Origin: Bacteroidota bacterium
Lineage (GTDB): Bacteria; Bacteroidota; Ignavibacteria; UBA10030; UBA8401
NCBI GenBank assembly: GCA_021796215.1
Contig: JAJYOK010000028.1
Span: 1 to 34,027, forward strand
Reading direction: 5' to 3'
DNA length: 34,027 nt
The notes below the pieces were generated by a model. The model did no database searches. It saw only the letters and a list, made by a program, of their open reading frames with translations, and was not told the origin of the DNA. Shown here piece after piece: positions 17,114-25,251 of this stretch. Made by a program: the position numbers and the translations under genes. Every line of letters starts with the position of its first letter. Positions within the stretch are counted from its first letter, which is position 1.

Positions 17114-17727
17114 TATTCGACCATCAAATCGTTAAGTTCCTTGCGGAGAAATAACCGTGCCCGCCGCAAACGGGATTTTACTGCCGGAACAGAAAGTTTC
17201 AGAATTTTTGCCGCTTCTTCTGCCGTCTGGTTTTCAACGTCGCGTAAAATGAAAACAACGCGATACTCCATTGGAAGCTTGAGAATTGCTTTATCCAATC
17301 TGCTGCGCAATTCAGAATTCATCAGCGACGAGATCGGTGAATCGGTCCATGCCGGAATTGAATGCGGCTCGTGATTGTCCGATATCGGCGGCTCGTCGAA
17401 CGAAACCATTTCGGCATCGAGCTTCCGCTTGCGCCGTTTCATCAGACAATTGTTCGTGACAATTGAATAGAGCCACGTTGAAAATTTCGATTCGCCGTTG
17501 AACTGATCAATCTTGCGATACACATTGACGAATGTGTCCTGCAGCGTCTCCTCCGCTTTGTCTTTATCGCGGCACACTTTGTACGAAAAACCGTATACCA
17601 ATTGCTCGTAGCGCTGTACCAATTGTGTGAACGCCCGCGCGTCGCCGCTGCGGGCTTTTTTTATAAGATCGCTGTCACTCGTCTGAGAAATTTTCCCGCC
17701 TATGGCGGGATTTTCAACTGCCTTCAT
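17113..17727 (-). CDS. ECF-type RNA polymerase sigma factor
   Basis: 204 residues. Region 2 spans about 18-100 (DARAFTQLVQRYEQLVYGFSYKV ... TFVNVYRKIDQFNGESKFSTWL, in part), and region 4 spans 140-200 with LPMEYRVVFILRDVENQTAEEAAKI and VPAVKSRLRRARLFLRKEL. Regions 1.1 and 3 are missing, as in ECF sigma factors. It directly precedes and overlaps its presumed anti-sigma gene. The N-terminal tail (NPAIGGKIS) is encoded partly by a TCCCGCC-TAT-GGCGGGA palindrome, which suggests a recent in-frame insertion. Targets probably include the adjoining redox genes. Confidence 0.93.
   Translation of the reverse strand: MKAVENPAIGGKISQTSDSDLIKKARSGDARAFTQLVQRYEQLVYGFSYKVCRDKDKAEETLQDTFVNVYRKIDQFNGESKFSTWLYSIVTNNCLMKRRKRKLDAEMVSFDEPPISDNHEPHSIPAWTDSPISSLMNSELRSRLDKAILKLPMEYRVVFILRDVENQTAEEAAKILKLSVPAVKSRLRRARLFLRKELNDLMVE
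17694..17710. repeat. In-frame GC-rich palindrome at the 5' end of the sigma factor gene
   Basis: TCCCGCC-TAT-GGCGGGA: perfect 7-bp arms with a 3-nt loop, covering codons of the NPAIGG tail. It lies just inside the start codon, so it could also hinder ribosome access. Confidence 0.6.
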
Positions 17728-17829
17728 ACAATAGGATGCGTTCGGAAATGAAACGATTCAACAGTGTTCGTTGCATCTAAAATAGTAATTTTTCGGGATT
17801 TCTAAAAACGGATATGTTTACGAAGTTTC

Positions 17830-19233
17830 TTACGACTTCATTTTCTGAAGATTCTGCAAGCCGTCGTACGCGGCATATTTGTACGCTTCTGAAAGCGACG
17901 GAAAGTTAAAAACCGATTGGATGAAATAATCAATGGTGCAATGTTCCGAAAGCACAAAGAGACCGAGGTGAATGAGTTCCGCCGCGCCTTCTCCGATGAT
18001 GTGAACGCCGAGCAGCGTTTGATCTGAGGGAGAAAAAATGAGCTTGATCATTCCTTCTAATTCTCCAATGATCTGTCCGCGCGCGTTCGTTTTGAACATT
18101 GCCCGTCCGATACAATACGGAATGTTCTTTTCTTTGAGCGATTCTTCCGTTGCACCGGCAAAAGAAATTTCCGGAATTGTGTACACGGCAAGTGGAATGA
18201 ACGGCGACACTTGTTTTTTGTACTCGAATTGAAACGCGTGACACACGGCAACGCGCGCCTGTTCCATTGATGTTGAAGCGAGCGCCGGAAAACCGATAAC
18301 ATCACCGACGGCATAAATGTGTGCTGCGCTTGTTTGAAAATGCTGGTTCACGGGAATGTGCCCGCGTTCTGTTGTGTCGATCTTCACCTTCTCCAAACCG
18401 AGATGATGCGTGTTACCATGACGCCCGGCGGCTATCAGCACTTTTTCCGCTTCGACTTTCTTTCCGCTTTTCAGCACAACGACGGCGCCATGTTCATTCT
18501 TTTCAATCTTCGAATATTCCTCATTCACGAGGATTGTCATGCCGAGATCCTGCAAATATCCGTGAAGTTGATTGGCAATCTCATGGTCGAGGAATGAAAG
18601 AATTGTTCCTTTCGAATCAATCAGAGTCACTTTGATGCCGAGCGCTGAAAAAATCGTCGCATATTCACACCCAATTACACCGGCACCGATTACTGCAAGA
18701 TGACTTGGCAGGCGATCCATATCCAAAAGAGAATCGCTGTCGTATACCATTGTATCGTCAATCGGAAAACTGTTCGGGCGGTTAGGAACCGAACCTGTCG
18801 CGATAAGAAAAACTTCTGCCGTATACTGCTCGCTCGTGCCGTTGCGCTCGACCTGCACGGTATGATCATCGAGGAACGATGCCGTCCCGAAGATCAGTTC
18901 AATGTTGTGGCGCTCGATATTCCGATAGATCAAATCCCATTCATTGTTAACGACGTGGGTTTTGCGGTACATGAAATCTTCGATAGAAATATTTTTCTTA
19001 ATGCTGTAATCAATGCCATACAATCCGCGCTGGCGGAGATTGGAAAAATAGAGCGCCGTTTCGCGCAGCGTTTTGCTCGGCACAGTTCCGGTATTGACGC
19101 CGGCACCGCCGACACGCGGAGCTTTTTCGATGATGGCGGTTTTCTTTCCGAAATACGCTGCCTGCGCCGAACCTTTTTCTCCGGCAGGCCCGGAACCGAT
19201 GACGATTAAATCAAAATCGTACGTTGTGCTCAT
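17830..19233 (-). CDS. sthA: Soluble pyridine nucleotide transhydrogenase-like flavoprotein
   Basis: 467 residues, a two-dinucleotide-binding-domain flavoprotein: FAD site GSGPAGEKGS (13-22), NAD(P) site VIGAGVIGCEYATIF, and C-terminal dimer domain. In lipoamide dehydrogenase the redox pair lies in GGTCLNVGC; here the segment reads GGAGVNTGTVPSKT (42-55), so both cysteines are gone. This Cys-free NTGTxPSKTLRE pattern marks SthA, which exchanges electrons between NADPH and NAD+. It lies about 100 nt upstream of the ECF sigma gene on the same strand, so it may supply or balance NADPH for the thiol system. Acceptors other than NAD(P) cannot be excluded. Confidence 0.86.
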   Translation of the reverse strand: MSTTYDFDLIVIGSGPAGEKGSAQAAYFGKKTAIIEKAPRVGGAGVNTGTVPSKTLRETALYFSNLRQRGLYGIDYSIKKNISIEDFMYRKTHVVNNEWDLIYRNIERHNIELIFGTASFLDDHTVQVERNGTSEQYTAEVFLIATGSVPNRPNSFPIDDTMVYDSDSLLDMDRLPSHLAVIGAGVIGCEYATIFSALGIKVTLIDSKGTILSFLDHEIANQLHGYLQDLGMTILVNEEYSKIEKNEHGAVVVLKSGKKVEAEKVLIAAGRHGNTHHLGLEKVKIDTTERGHIPVNQHFQTSAAHIYAVGDVIGFPALASTSMEQARVAVCHAFQFEYKKQVSPFIPLAVYTIPEISFAGATEESLKEKNIPYCIGRAMFKTNARGQIIGELEGMIKLIFSPSDQTLLGVHIIGEGAAELIHLGLFVLSEHCTIDYFIQSVFNFPSLSEAYKYAAYDGLQNLQKMKS

Positions 19234-19354
19234 GAAGTGGCTTTTATTGTGAGAAGTGCTGGAAGACGTTCCGTAAATTTACATGGCGGTACGGGATGCG
19301 TCTTTGATGCAAAGGAAAAGTACACTTTTTTGTGAAAGAGGCAACTGCCGCGTT

Positions 19355-19382
19355 TTGCATTTCCACAAAAATCTTGTAGATT
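19355..19382 (+). promoter_or_regulatory. Possible promoter for dcd
   Basis: TTGCAT (19355-19360), 16 nt, TAGATT (19377-19382), about 50 nt upstream of the dcd start. Matches to the consensus are moderate. The rest of the 196-nt gap between sthA and dcd shows nothing clear. Confidence 0.35.
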
Positions 19383-19429
19383 AGCTGAGTCCTAAAAAAC
19401 TTGCCACTGAGTCACGGAGAACACAAAGA

Positions 19430-19969
19430 ATGATTCTTTCCGACAAAAAAATTCTTGAGGAAATGAAACACGGCGCTATTCTTATCAAGCCGTTCAATAG
19501 AAAATTTCTCGGTTCGAACAGCTACGACGTCCATCTCGGAAAAACGCTCGCGATGTACGACAATGAAATTCTCGATGCGAAAGTACATAACGAAATTCAT
19601 TATTTTAAAATTCCGGACGACGGAATCATACTCGTGCCGAGCAAATTATATTTAGGCGTAACGGAAGAATACACCGAAACGCACCGGCATGTGCCGTTCC
19701 TTGAAGGAAAAAGTTCAATCGGCAGATTGGGAATTGATATTCACGCCACTGCCGGCAAAGGCGACGTAGGATTCTGCAATACGTGGACACTGGAAATTTC
19801 CGTGCGCCAGCCGGTGCGTATTTATGCCGGTATGCCGATCGGGCAATTGATTTATTTTGCCATTGACGGCGATGTGGAAGTGCTGTATAACAAGAAGAAA
19901 AATGCGAAGTACAACCGGCATACGGTGAAGCCGGTAGAATCAATGATGTGGAAGAATTTTAAAAAGTAA
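19430..19969 (+). CDS. dcd: dCTP deaminase (possibly bifunctional dCTP deaminase/dUTPase)
   Basis: Converts dCTP to dUTP on the way to dTMP. 179 residues with the dUTPase-like trimer fold: SNSYDVHLG (29-37), EGKSSIGRLGIDIHATAG (92-109) and TLEISV (120-125), where E122 should be the catalytic glutamate; then PVRIYAGMPIGQLIYF. The SSIGRLGIDIHATAG segment resembles archaeal bifunctional DCD-DUT enzymes as much as E. coli Dcd, so direct formation of dUMP is possible. GGAG lies 11 nt before the ATG. It is a lone gene between sthA and the S9 peptidase. Confidence 0.92.
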   Translation: MILSDKKILEEMKHGAILIKPFNRKFLGSNSYDVHLGKTLAMYDNEILDAKVHNEIHYFKIPDDGIILVPSKLYLGVTEEYTETHRHVPFLEGKSSIGRLGIDIHATAGKGDVGFCNTWTLEISVRQPVRIYAGMPIGQLIYFAIDGDVEVLYNKKKNAKYNRHTVKPVESMMWKNFKK

Positions 19970-20086
19970 TTCTAAAATCTTTCCCGTTTTTCGATTTCAG
20001 CGTTTTACAGTTTCTCCGCATTGCCTCTCTCGTCTTTTTCCCTTACTTTCTGTGAGCACATCAACACTACTTTTAGGAGCCGCCAT

Positions 20087-22174
20087 ATGAAACGCATTTT
20101 CTTGTTCCTGTTTGCTGCAGTACTGTTCACTGCAAACTATTCACTGTCTCAGCCCAAGCCCCAAGGGGGCAGGCACGCGTTCACCTTCGACGATCTTCTC
20201 GGCTTCGGCAGAGTTGCCGATCCGCAAATTTCTCCCGACGGCAAATGGATCGCCTATACCGTCACCAATTTCAGCAAAGAGACCAACGGCGGTAAGAGTG
20301 ATATTTGGCTCGTCTCGATCAATGGCGGCACTGCGCGCCAGCTTACCCACAGCCCGAAGTCGGACAATTCTCCACGCTGGCTGCCGGATGGAAAAACGAT
20401 TGCTTTCATTTCAAGCCGAAACGGCACGCCGCAAATTTTCATAATGCCGATAGATTCCCAAGGGAACAAGAGCGGCGATGCAAAAGAAATTACAAACATC
20501 TCAACCGGCGCCGGCGGGCTTGTGGTGTCGCCCGACGGAAAATATTTTGCGTTCTCGTCCGATGTTTTTGCGGACTGCCCGAACGATTCCTGCAACAAAA
20601 CACGCAACAATGAACTTGAAAACGGAAAAGTGAAAGCAAAAATTTTTACTCACCTTCCCTACCGTGTGTGGAACCATTATCTCGACGGCAAACGAAGTCA
20701 TGCATTCATCGTCCCGGCAACCGGCGGCGATGCGATTGATGTTACACCAGGGCATTACGACACTCCTCCGATTGATCTCGGCGGCACGGTTGATTACGGA
20801 TTTTCTCCGGACGGCAGCGAATTTGCGTTCGTCCGCAACACCGACCCGATGGTTGCCATATCAACAAACAACGATATTGATCTTCTTCCGTTGCATGATG
20901 GAAAACCTGCCGGCGAACCAAAGTGTATCACGGCGATGAACAAAGCGAACGACAACCAGCCGATCTATTCGCCTGATGGAAAATACATTGCTTACCGCGC
21001 AACAAAACGCCCGGGATTCGAATCGGATAAATCTTCGCTCACGCTCTATGAGCGCAGTACCGGAAAAATAATTCCTCTCACAGAAAAGTTTGACCGCTCC
21101 GTCGCCGAAGTTATTTGGTCGCCTGACAGCAAAACGCTGTACTTCAACGCTGACGATGAAGGGTATCGTTCAATCTACAAAGCCGCACTCACAGCGGATG
21201 GTGCGACGATCAAACAAATCACGCGAAACATGAATTGCGGCTCGCTTTGCATCACGCCGGACGGCAAGACTCTTGTGTTCGGAAAACAATCCATGACAGA
21301 TCCGACCGAGCTCTGGCGCATGGAAACAGATGGAAACAATCTGAAACAATTGACAACAACCAACGATGCACGCATCGCGCGGATCGAATGGAACCCGCTT
21401 GAGCCGTTTTGGTTCAACGGAGCCGGCGGGACAAAAGTGAAAGGCTTCCTTCTCAAGCCGCCGTTTTTCGATGCGAAGAAAAAATACCCGATGGTGCTCC
21501 TCATTCACGGCGGGCCGCAGGGGCAATGGGAAGACGAAATGCATTACCGCTGGAACGCGCAAATGTTCGCTTCGCCAGGGTATGTTGTGGTGATGATCAA
21601 TCCGCGCGGCAGCACGGGCTATGGACAAAAATTCACCGACGAAATTTCCGGCGATTGGGGCGGCAAAGTGTTCACCGATTTGATGAACGGCGTCCATTAT
21701 GCGCTGAAAACATTTTCTTTCATTGACAAAAACCATGTTGCCGCAGCCGGTGCTTCGTACGGCGGATATATGATCAATTGGATCGAAGGCCACAACGACG
21801 ACGGATTGTTCAAAACGCTTGTGTGCCACGACGGAATGTACAATGCAGTCAGCGCATACGGCTCAACAGAAGAATTGTGGTTCAATGAATGGGAATTCAA
21901 AGGAACGCCGTGGACAAATCCGAAGCTCTACGAAAAATTCTCGCCGAGCAGTTACGTAAAGCATTTTAAAACGCCGATGCTGATCATTCACAGCCAACAT
22001 GATTACCGTCTCGATGTCAGTGAAGGATTCCAGATGTTTACGGCATTACAGCGCATGGGCGTGCCGTCGAAAATGCTCTATTTCCCGGATGAATTCCATT
22101 TTGTCGTCAAGCCGCTCGATTCCGAATTGTGGCACAAAACTGTGCTGGATTGGCTGAAGGAATATTTGAAGTAA
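20087..22174 (+). CDS. Secreted S9 family peptidase (prolyl oligopeptidase / DPP type)
   Basis: 695 residues from ATG 20087, chosen because AGGAG lies 8 nt upstream and the protein then starts with a clean signal peptide (MKRIFLFLFAAVLFTANYSLS). The N-terminal half is a beta-propeller of PD40/TolB-like repeats (SPDGKWIAY, LPDGKTIAFIS, SPDGKYFAF, SPDGKYIAYRA), and the C-terminal half an alpha/beta hydrolase. The triad fits: Ser at about 557 in GASYGGYM, Asp at about 639 in HSQHDYRLD, His at about 671 in DEFHFV. It probably degrades peptides in the periplasm. The first residues of the mature protein (PKPQGG) lie on a small GC palindrome. Confidence 0.93.
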   Translation: MKRIFLFLFAAVLFTANYSLSQPKPQGGRHAFTFDDLLGFGRVADPQISPDGKWIAYTVTNFSKETNGGKSDIWLVSINGGTARQLTHSPKSDNSPRWLPDGKTIAFISSRNGTPQIFIMPIDSQGNKSGDAKEITNISTGAGGLVVSPDGKYFAFSSDVFADCPNDSCNKTRNNELENGKVKAKIFTHLPYRVWNHYLDGKRSHAFIVPATGGDAIDVTPGHYDTPPIDLGGTVDYGFSPDGSEFAFVRNTDPMVAISTNNDIDLLPLHDGKPAGEPKCITAMNKANDNQPIYSPDGKYIAYRATKRPGFESDKSSLTLYERSTGKIIPLTEKFDRSVAEVIWSPDSKTLYFNADDEGYRSIYKAALTADGATIKQITRNMNCGSLCITPDGKTLVFGKQSMTDPTELWRMETDGNNLKQLTTTNDARIARIEWNPLEPFWFNGAGGTKVKGFLLKPPFFDAKKKYPMVLLIHGGPQGQWEDEMHYRWNAQMFASPGYVVVMINPRGSTGYGQKFTDEISGDWGGKVFTDLMNGVHYALKTFSFIDKNHVAAAGASYGGYMINWIEGHNDDGLFKTLVCHDGMYNAVSAYGSTEELWFNEWEFKGTPWTNPKLYEKFSPSSYVKHFKTPMLIIHSQHDYRLDVSEGFQMFTALQRMGVPSKMLYFPDEFHFVVKPLDSELWHKTVLDWLKEYLK

Positions 22175-22188
22175 GGCGAAATTCCATC

Positions 22189-22219
22189 TTTCCGGTCGAA
22201 TTGTAAATTCGACCGGAAA
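22189..22219. terminator. Strong hairpin after the S9 peptidase gene
   Basis: TTTCCGGTCGAATT, loop GTA, AATTCGACCGGAAA: a perfect 14-bp stem 14 nt after the stop codon. No T run follows, so it may be a transcript-end stabilizer rather than a classical terminator. Confidence 0.6.
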
Positions 22220-22252
22220 CGGAACTTCATTAAGAGAAAAAAACGAAAAGGA

Positions 22253-22279
22253 GTCATTCCCGCGAAAGCGGAAATCCAT
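22253..22279. repeat. Copy of a dispersed GTCATTCCCGC palindromic repeat
   Basis: GTCATTCCCGCGAAAGCGG followed by AAATCCAT. The same words form the larger element at 23166-23246 on the other side of pyrF. This type of repeat (GTCATTCCCGCGAAAGCGGGAATCC) is known from many bacterial genomes as an intergenic element. Confidence 0.7.
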
Positions 22280-22287
22280 TTAGCTTT

Positions 22288-22308
22288 CCGCAGATGTAAA
22301 GTCTGCGG
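22288..22308 (+). promoter_or_regulatory. Hairpin immediately before pyrF
   Basis: CCGCAGA, 7-nt loop, TCTGCGG, followed 6 nt later by five T and then the pyrF ATG. It occupies the place where a ribosome binding site is expected, and none is visible. It may stop read-through from upstream or limit pyrF expression. Confidence 0.4.
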
Positions 22309-22322
22309 CGACCATTTTTGCT

Positions 22323-23144
22323 ATGACTTTCATTGATCGTCTCAGGAAAATACAGCACAGCGGCAATTCTCTTCTGTGCATCGGATTCGATACAGACCTG
22401 AAAAAGATTCCGCAGCATCTTTTGAAAAAGAAAAATCCGCTCGTGGAGTTTAACAGAGCGGTTATCGAAGCAACGCGCGATCTTGTCTGTGCGTACAAAC
22501 TCAATCTTGCTTTTTATGAAGCCGAAGGCGAACGCGGCTGGCGCGCATTGCGGGAAACGCTCGCGTTGATTCCAAAATCCGTCATCACGATTGGCGATGC
22601 AAAGCGCGGCGATATCGGCAATTCGTCAGAACGATATGCACACAGCCTTCTGCACGATTTGAAATTCGACGCTGTCACCGTCAGTCCGTACATGGGAAAA
22701 GATTCTGCGGCGCCATTCCTTGAATCGAAAGCACACGGCGTTTTCTTGCTCGCACTTACATCAAATCCGGGCGCAAAAGATTTCCAGTATCAAAAAGTAG
22801 GAAAGAAATTCCTGTACGAAAAAGTAATTGAAACCGCGTCGCGGTGGAGCGACGGAAATATCGGTTTTGTTGTCGGCGCAACACAAGCGCAGCAATTGCG
22901 TTCCGTTCGAAAAATTATTCCGCATGCTCCGCTGCTTATTCCCGGCATTGGTGCCCAGGGAGGAAATTTGGAAGATGTTGTCCGGTATGGATGCGACACG
23001 AACGGAGATCTTGCTGTTATCAACGCGAGCCGCAGCATTCTTTACGCATCCAACGGAAAAGATTTCGCAGCGAAAGCACGTGAAGAAGCGATGCGGTTAA
23101 ACGATGCGATCAATTCTTTCCGGATGGAATTTTTCCGGCACTAA
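22323..23144 (+). CDS. pyrF: Orotidine 5'-phosphate decarboxylase, type 2
   Basis: Last step of UMP synthesis: OMP to UMP and CO2. 273 residues, the length of the type 2 (long) family. The catalytic lysine K94 lies in GDAKRGDIGN (91-100), with the charged Asp partners. FNRAVIEATRDLVCAYKLNLAFYE-like N-terminal and PGIGAQGG C-terminal phosphate-binding segments are present. No ribosome site is visible before the ATG; a hairpin lies there instead. It is flanked by two copies of the GTCATTCCCG repeat, and no other pyr gene adjoins. Confidence 0.95.
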   Translation: MTFIDRLRKIQHSGNSLLCIGFDTDLKKIPQHLLKKKNPLVEFNRAVIEATRDLVCAYKLNLAFYEAEGERGWRALRETLALIPKSVITIGDAKRGDIGNSSERYAHSLLHDLKFDAVTVSPYMGKDSAAPFLESKAHGVFLLALTSNPGAKDFQYQKVGKKFLYEKVIETASRWSDGNIGFVVGATQAQQLRSVRKIIPHAPLLIPGIGAQGGNLEDVVRYGCDTNGDLAVINASRSILYASNGKDFAAKAREEAMRLNDAINSFRMEFFRH

Positions 23145-23165
23145 CAGAGAAACAGCAAGTACAAC

Positions 23166-23246
23166 GTCATTCCCGAATGTTTTTATCGGGAATCCATGCA
23201 GACACTGGTAATCAAAACCATAGATTCCCGCTTTCGCGGGAATGAC
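23166..23246. mobile_element. 81-bp MITE/REP-like palindromic element after pyrF
   Basis: Perfect 10-bp terminal inverted repeats GTCATTCCCG (23166-23175) and CGGGAATGAC (23237-23246). Internal parts are also inverted: CGGGAATCCATG against CATAGATTCCCG. It has no coding capacity. It is related to the shorter copy at 22253-22279. No transposase is nearby, so any mobility would depend on a protein encoded elsewhere. Confidence 0.65.
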
Positions 23247-23308
23247 TACGTTTGGATTTTTTGTCTTGAAAAAGCCGCTTTGCACAATTTCAATGCCAAA
23301 ATAATTTC

Positions 23309-24898
23309 ATGAACTCATCGCCTCACATTGAAAACCTCGCTGCTTTTCGGCGGGAAGATATTCTCCGACATCTCTGGTCGAAACAATATTTCGACACCGA
23401 ACACTTGTCAACAACGGACGGCGGCGCACTGCGCATTCTTAATCCAGGCACATTGCACCGCGGGAGCGGGCCTGATTTCCGCGATGCGGTCATTGTTCTC
23501 GACGGCATAACATATCGCGGCGATATTGAATTTCATCGAACTCTTGAGGATTGGAATTCTCACCGGCATTCCGGCAACCGCAATTATAATTCCGTCATTC
23601 TTCATGTCGTTCTGCTCCGCCAAAAGGACGGCGAACAAGGCGGATCAAACACAGCGCCGACATTATCGGCGAGCGGGCGCACAATTCCTGTGCTGATTCT
23701 TGAGCCGTTTCTTACTTCGCCGCTGGAAACGATTCTTGAGCACACGACGCGCGACGAAGCAGCATCGCGCAGCGCAACAATTCACTGTGCCTATAACGAA
23801 ACTCATGTTTCTTCTGCGGCGGCAGAACAATGGCTGCGCAGATTGTTCATGGAGCGCATGAAAGAAAAAACAAGCCGTTTGCGCACGCGGCTTGTTGAAA
23901 TTATTGAAGAGCGCCAGCGCACGATCGCTGAACCGAAAGAAGGATACGCCGCCGTTCCGTTGGAAGGAAATCCAAATGAAATTCCTGTCCCGGATTTTTG
24001 TTTTGAAAAAGGAATGCTGAACAAGATTCTGGTCTGGGAACAACTGTTGTATGAAGAACTGATGGACGGCCTCGGGTATTCACAGAATCGGACTCCGTTC
24101 AAAAAACTTTCGAAAATTGTGCCGCTATGGAAATTGAAATGGATTGCGTTTGCCGCAGAACCGCTGTCGCTGCTCGAACTTCAAGCGATTCTTTTCAATG
24201 TGGCAGGTTTACTGCCGCTGCCTTCGGAGACCAACAATCAACCCGCGAAAATCTTTGTTCATCAGCTTCATACCGCATGGCAAACAATTCATTTTTCTCC
24301 GGAGGAAATATTGAATCCGACGGAATGGATTTTTTCGCCGACACGCCCGTCGAATTTTCCGGCCATTCGCATTGCCGCCGCAAGCGCGTTAATTCATGAA
24401 CTGCTCTATGGGCAATTGTTTAAAAAAATTATTCTGACTTTCAGCGTTGAATCTTTTTCTGCCGGCGATGCCGGCGCGGCGCTTGATTCACTTCTCACGA
24501 TACAAGAAGATGCATTCTGGAGCATTCATTATTCATTTAATGAAACGACACCGCTTGCGCATTCGCTTCTTGGAAAATCGCGGCGAATGGATCTGGCGAT
24601 TAACAGCATCGTTCCGCTGTGTTTGTTGTATGCCGAAACGTTCAGCAAGCGCGACATTGAAGCCAACGCACTCTCGTTCGCGCTCACAATCAGTGCGCTC
24701 GAAGACAATTCCATTCTTAGGAAAATGAAAAAGCAATTACCGATTGAACTGCCTGACCGCCGAACAGGCTCGTTGGCAGACGGGCTCGACATTTCCCGCG
24801 CTTATCAACAGCAGGGAGCAATTCAACTGTACAAAAAATATTGCCGGTTACAGCGATGCGGCGAATGCACAATCGGCGCTGCTGTATTTGCAAACTAA
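23309..24898 (+). CDS. DUF2851 family protein
   Basis: 529 residues, a family found chiefly in Bacteroidota and Chlorobi. The N-terminal part has the diagnostic pattern LNPGTLHRGSGPDFRDAV, then YRGDIEFHRTLEDWNSHRH and NSVILHVV (about residues 44-105), which resembles a nuclease-like acid/His arrangement. The C-terminus ends with YCRLQRCGECTIG, a small Cys cluster typical of the family. Function is unknown. No ribosome site is visible before the ATG. It is followed 17 nt on by a small unknown gene and then a methyltransferase gene. Confidence 0.9.
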   Translation: MNSSPHIENLAAFRREDILRHLWSKQYFDTEHLSTTDGGALRILNPGTLHRGSGPDFRDAVIVLDGITYRGDIEFHRTLEDWNSHRHSGNRNYNSVILHVVLLRQKDGEQGGSNTAPTLSASGRTIPVLILEPFLTSPLETILEHTTRDEAASRSATIHCAYNETHVSSAAAEQWLRRLFMERMKEKTSRLRTRLVEIIEERQRTIAEPKEGYAAVPLEGNPNEIPVPDFCFEKGMLNKILVWEQLLYEELMDGLGYSQNRTPFKKLSKIVPLWKLKWIAFAAEPLSLLELQAILFNVAGLLPLPSETNNQPAKIFVHQLHTAWQTIHFSPEEILNPTEWIFSPTRPSNFPAIRIAAASALIHELLYGQLFKKIILTFSVESFSAGDAGAALDSLLTIQEDAFWSIHYSFNETTPLAHSLLGKSRRMDLAINSIVPLCLLYAETFSKRDIEANALSFALTISALEDNSILRKMKKQLPIELPDRRTGSLADGLDISRAYQQQGAIQLYKKYCRLQRCGECTIGAAVFAN

Positions 24899-24915
24899 AG
24901 ATTCATCGAGGCGAG

Positions 24916-25251
24916 ATGCCGAATTGGAAAACAGAAATTAAGCGAGAAATGGAACGCGCGCGCGATGCGGAACGCAGAGGCAATGCCGGGCGCGTTCGCA
25001 CGTGCGCACGGCGTATTGCCGGCATTGCGCTCAGACAAGTGCAACAGCAATTTCCTCAGCTTCAACTCAGCAGCGATTATCTCAGCGCGTTGTACGCAGT
25101 GAAAAAATCCGATTCCGTTCCTCCCCATATTGCAGAAGCAGCGTCGCGGCTTCAGGCGCGCCTCTCAGAAGATTTCACGTCGCCAAGCAGTGACCCGCTT
25201 GCTGATGCGATGATCATTGTAGAATTTGTTGAACAGCGGCTGAGCGCGTGA
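24916..25251 (+). CDS. Small helical protein of unknown function
   Basis: 111 residues from ATG 24916 (GAGGCG just upstream). The earlier in-frame Met codons would overlap DUF2851 and give an unlikely Cys/Arg-rich start. The sequence is mostly helical and polar: a basic N-terminus (KTEIKREMERARDAERRGN), a middle with CARRIAGIAL, and an acidic C-terminus ending DAMIIVEFVEQRLSA. I do not recognize a family. Its stop overlaps the ATG of the methyltransferase (TGATG), so the two are probably coupled. Confidence 0.65.
   Translation: MPNWKTEIKREMERARDAERRGNAGRVRTCARRIAGIALRQVQQQFPQLQLSSDYLSALYAVKKSDSVPPHIAEAASRLQARLSEDFTSPSSDPLADAMIIVEFVEQRLSA

Noticed and set aside
17643-17665. GC stretch followed by seven T on the plus strand, like a terminator
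   Set aside because: It is inside the sigma factor gene; the T run is two Lys codons on the other strand and the stem is poor.
21170-21829. Minus-strand open frame of 219 codons
   Set aside because: Antisense to the catalytic half of the S9 peptidase, with no family character.
24841-25251. Longer start for the small gene after DUF2851
   Set aside because: The first 25 codons overlap DUF2851 and read as a Cys/Arg-rich out-of-frame shadow; ATG at 24916 has a better ribosome site.
24916-25251. HEPN-type toxin or nuclease partner
   Set aside because: The protein is helical, but no R-x4-6-H motif is present and no antitoxin-like partner adjoins.
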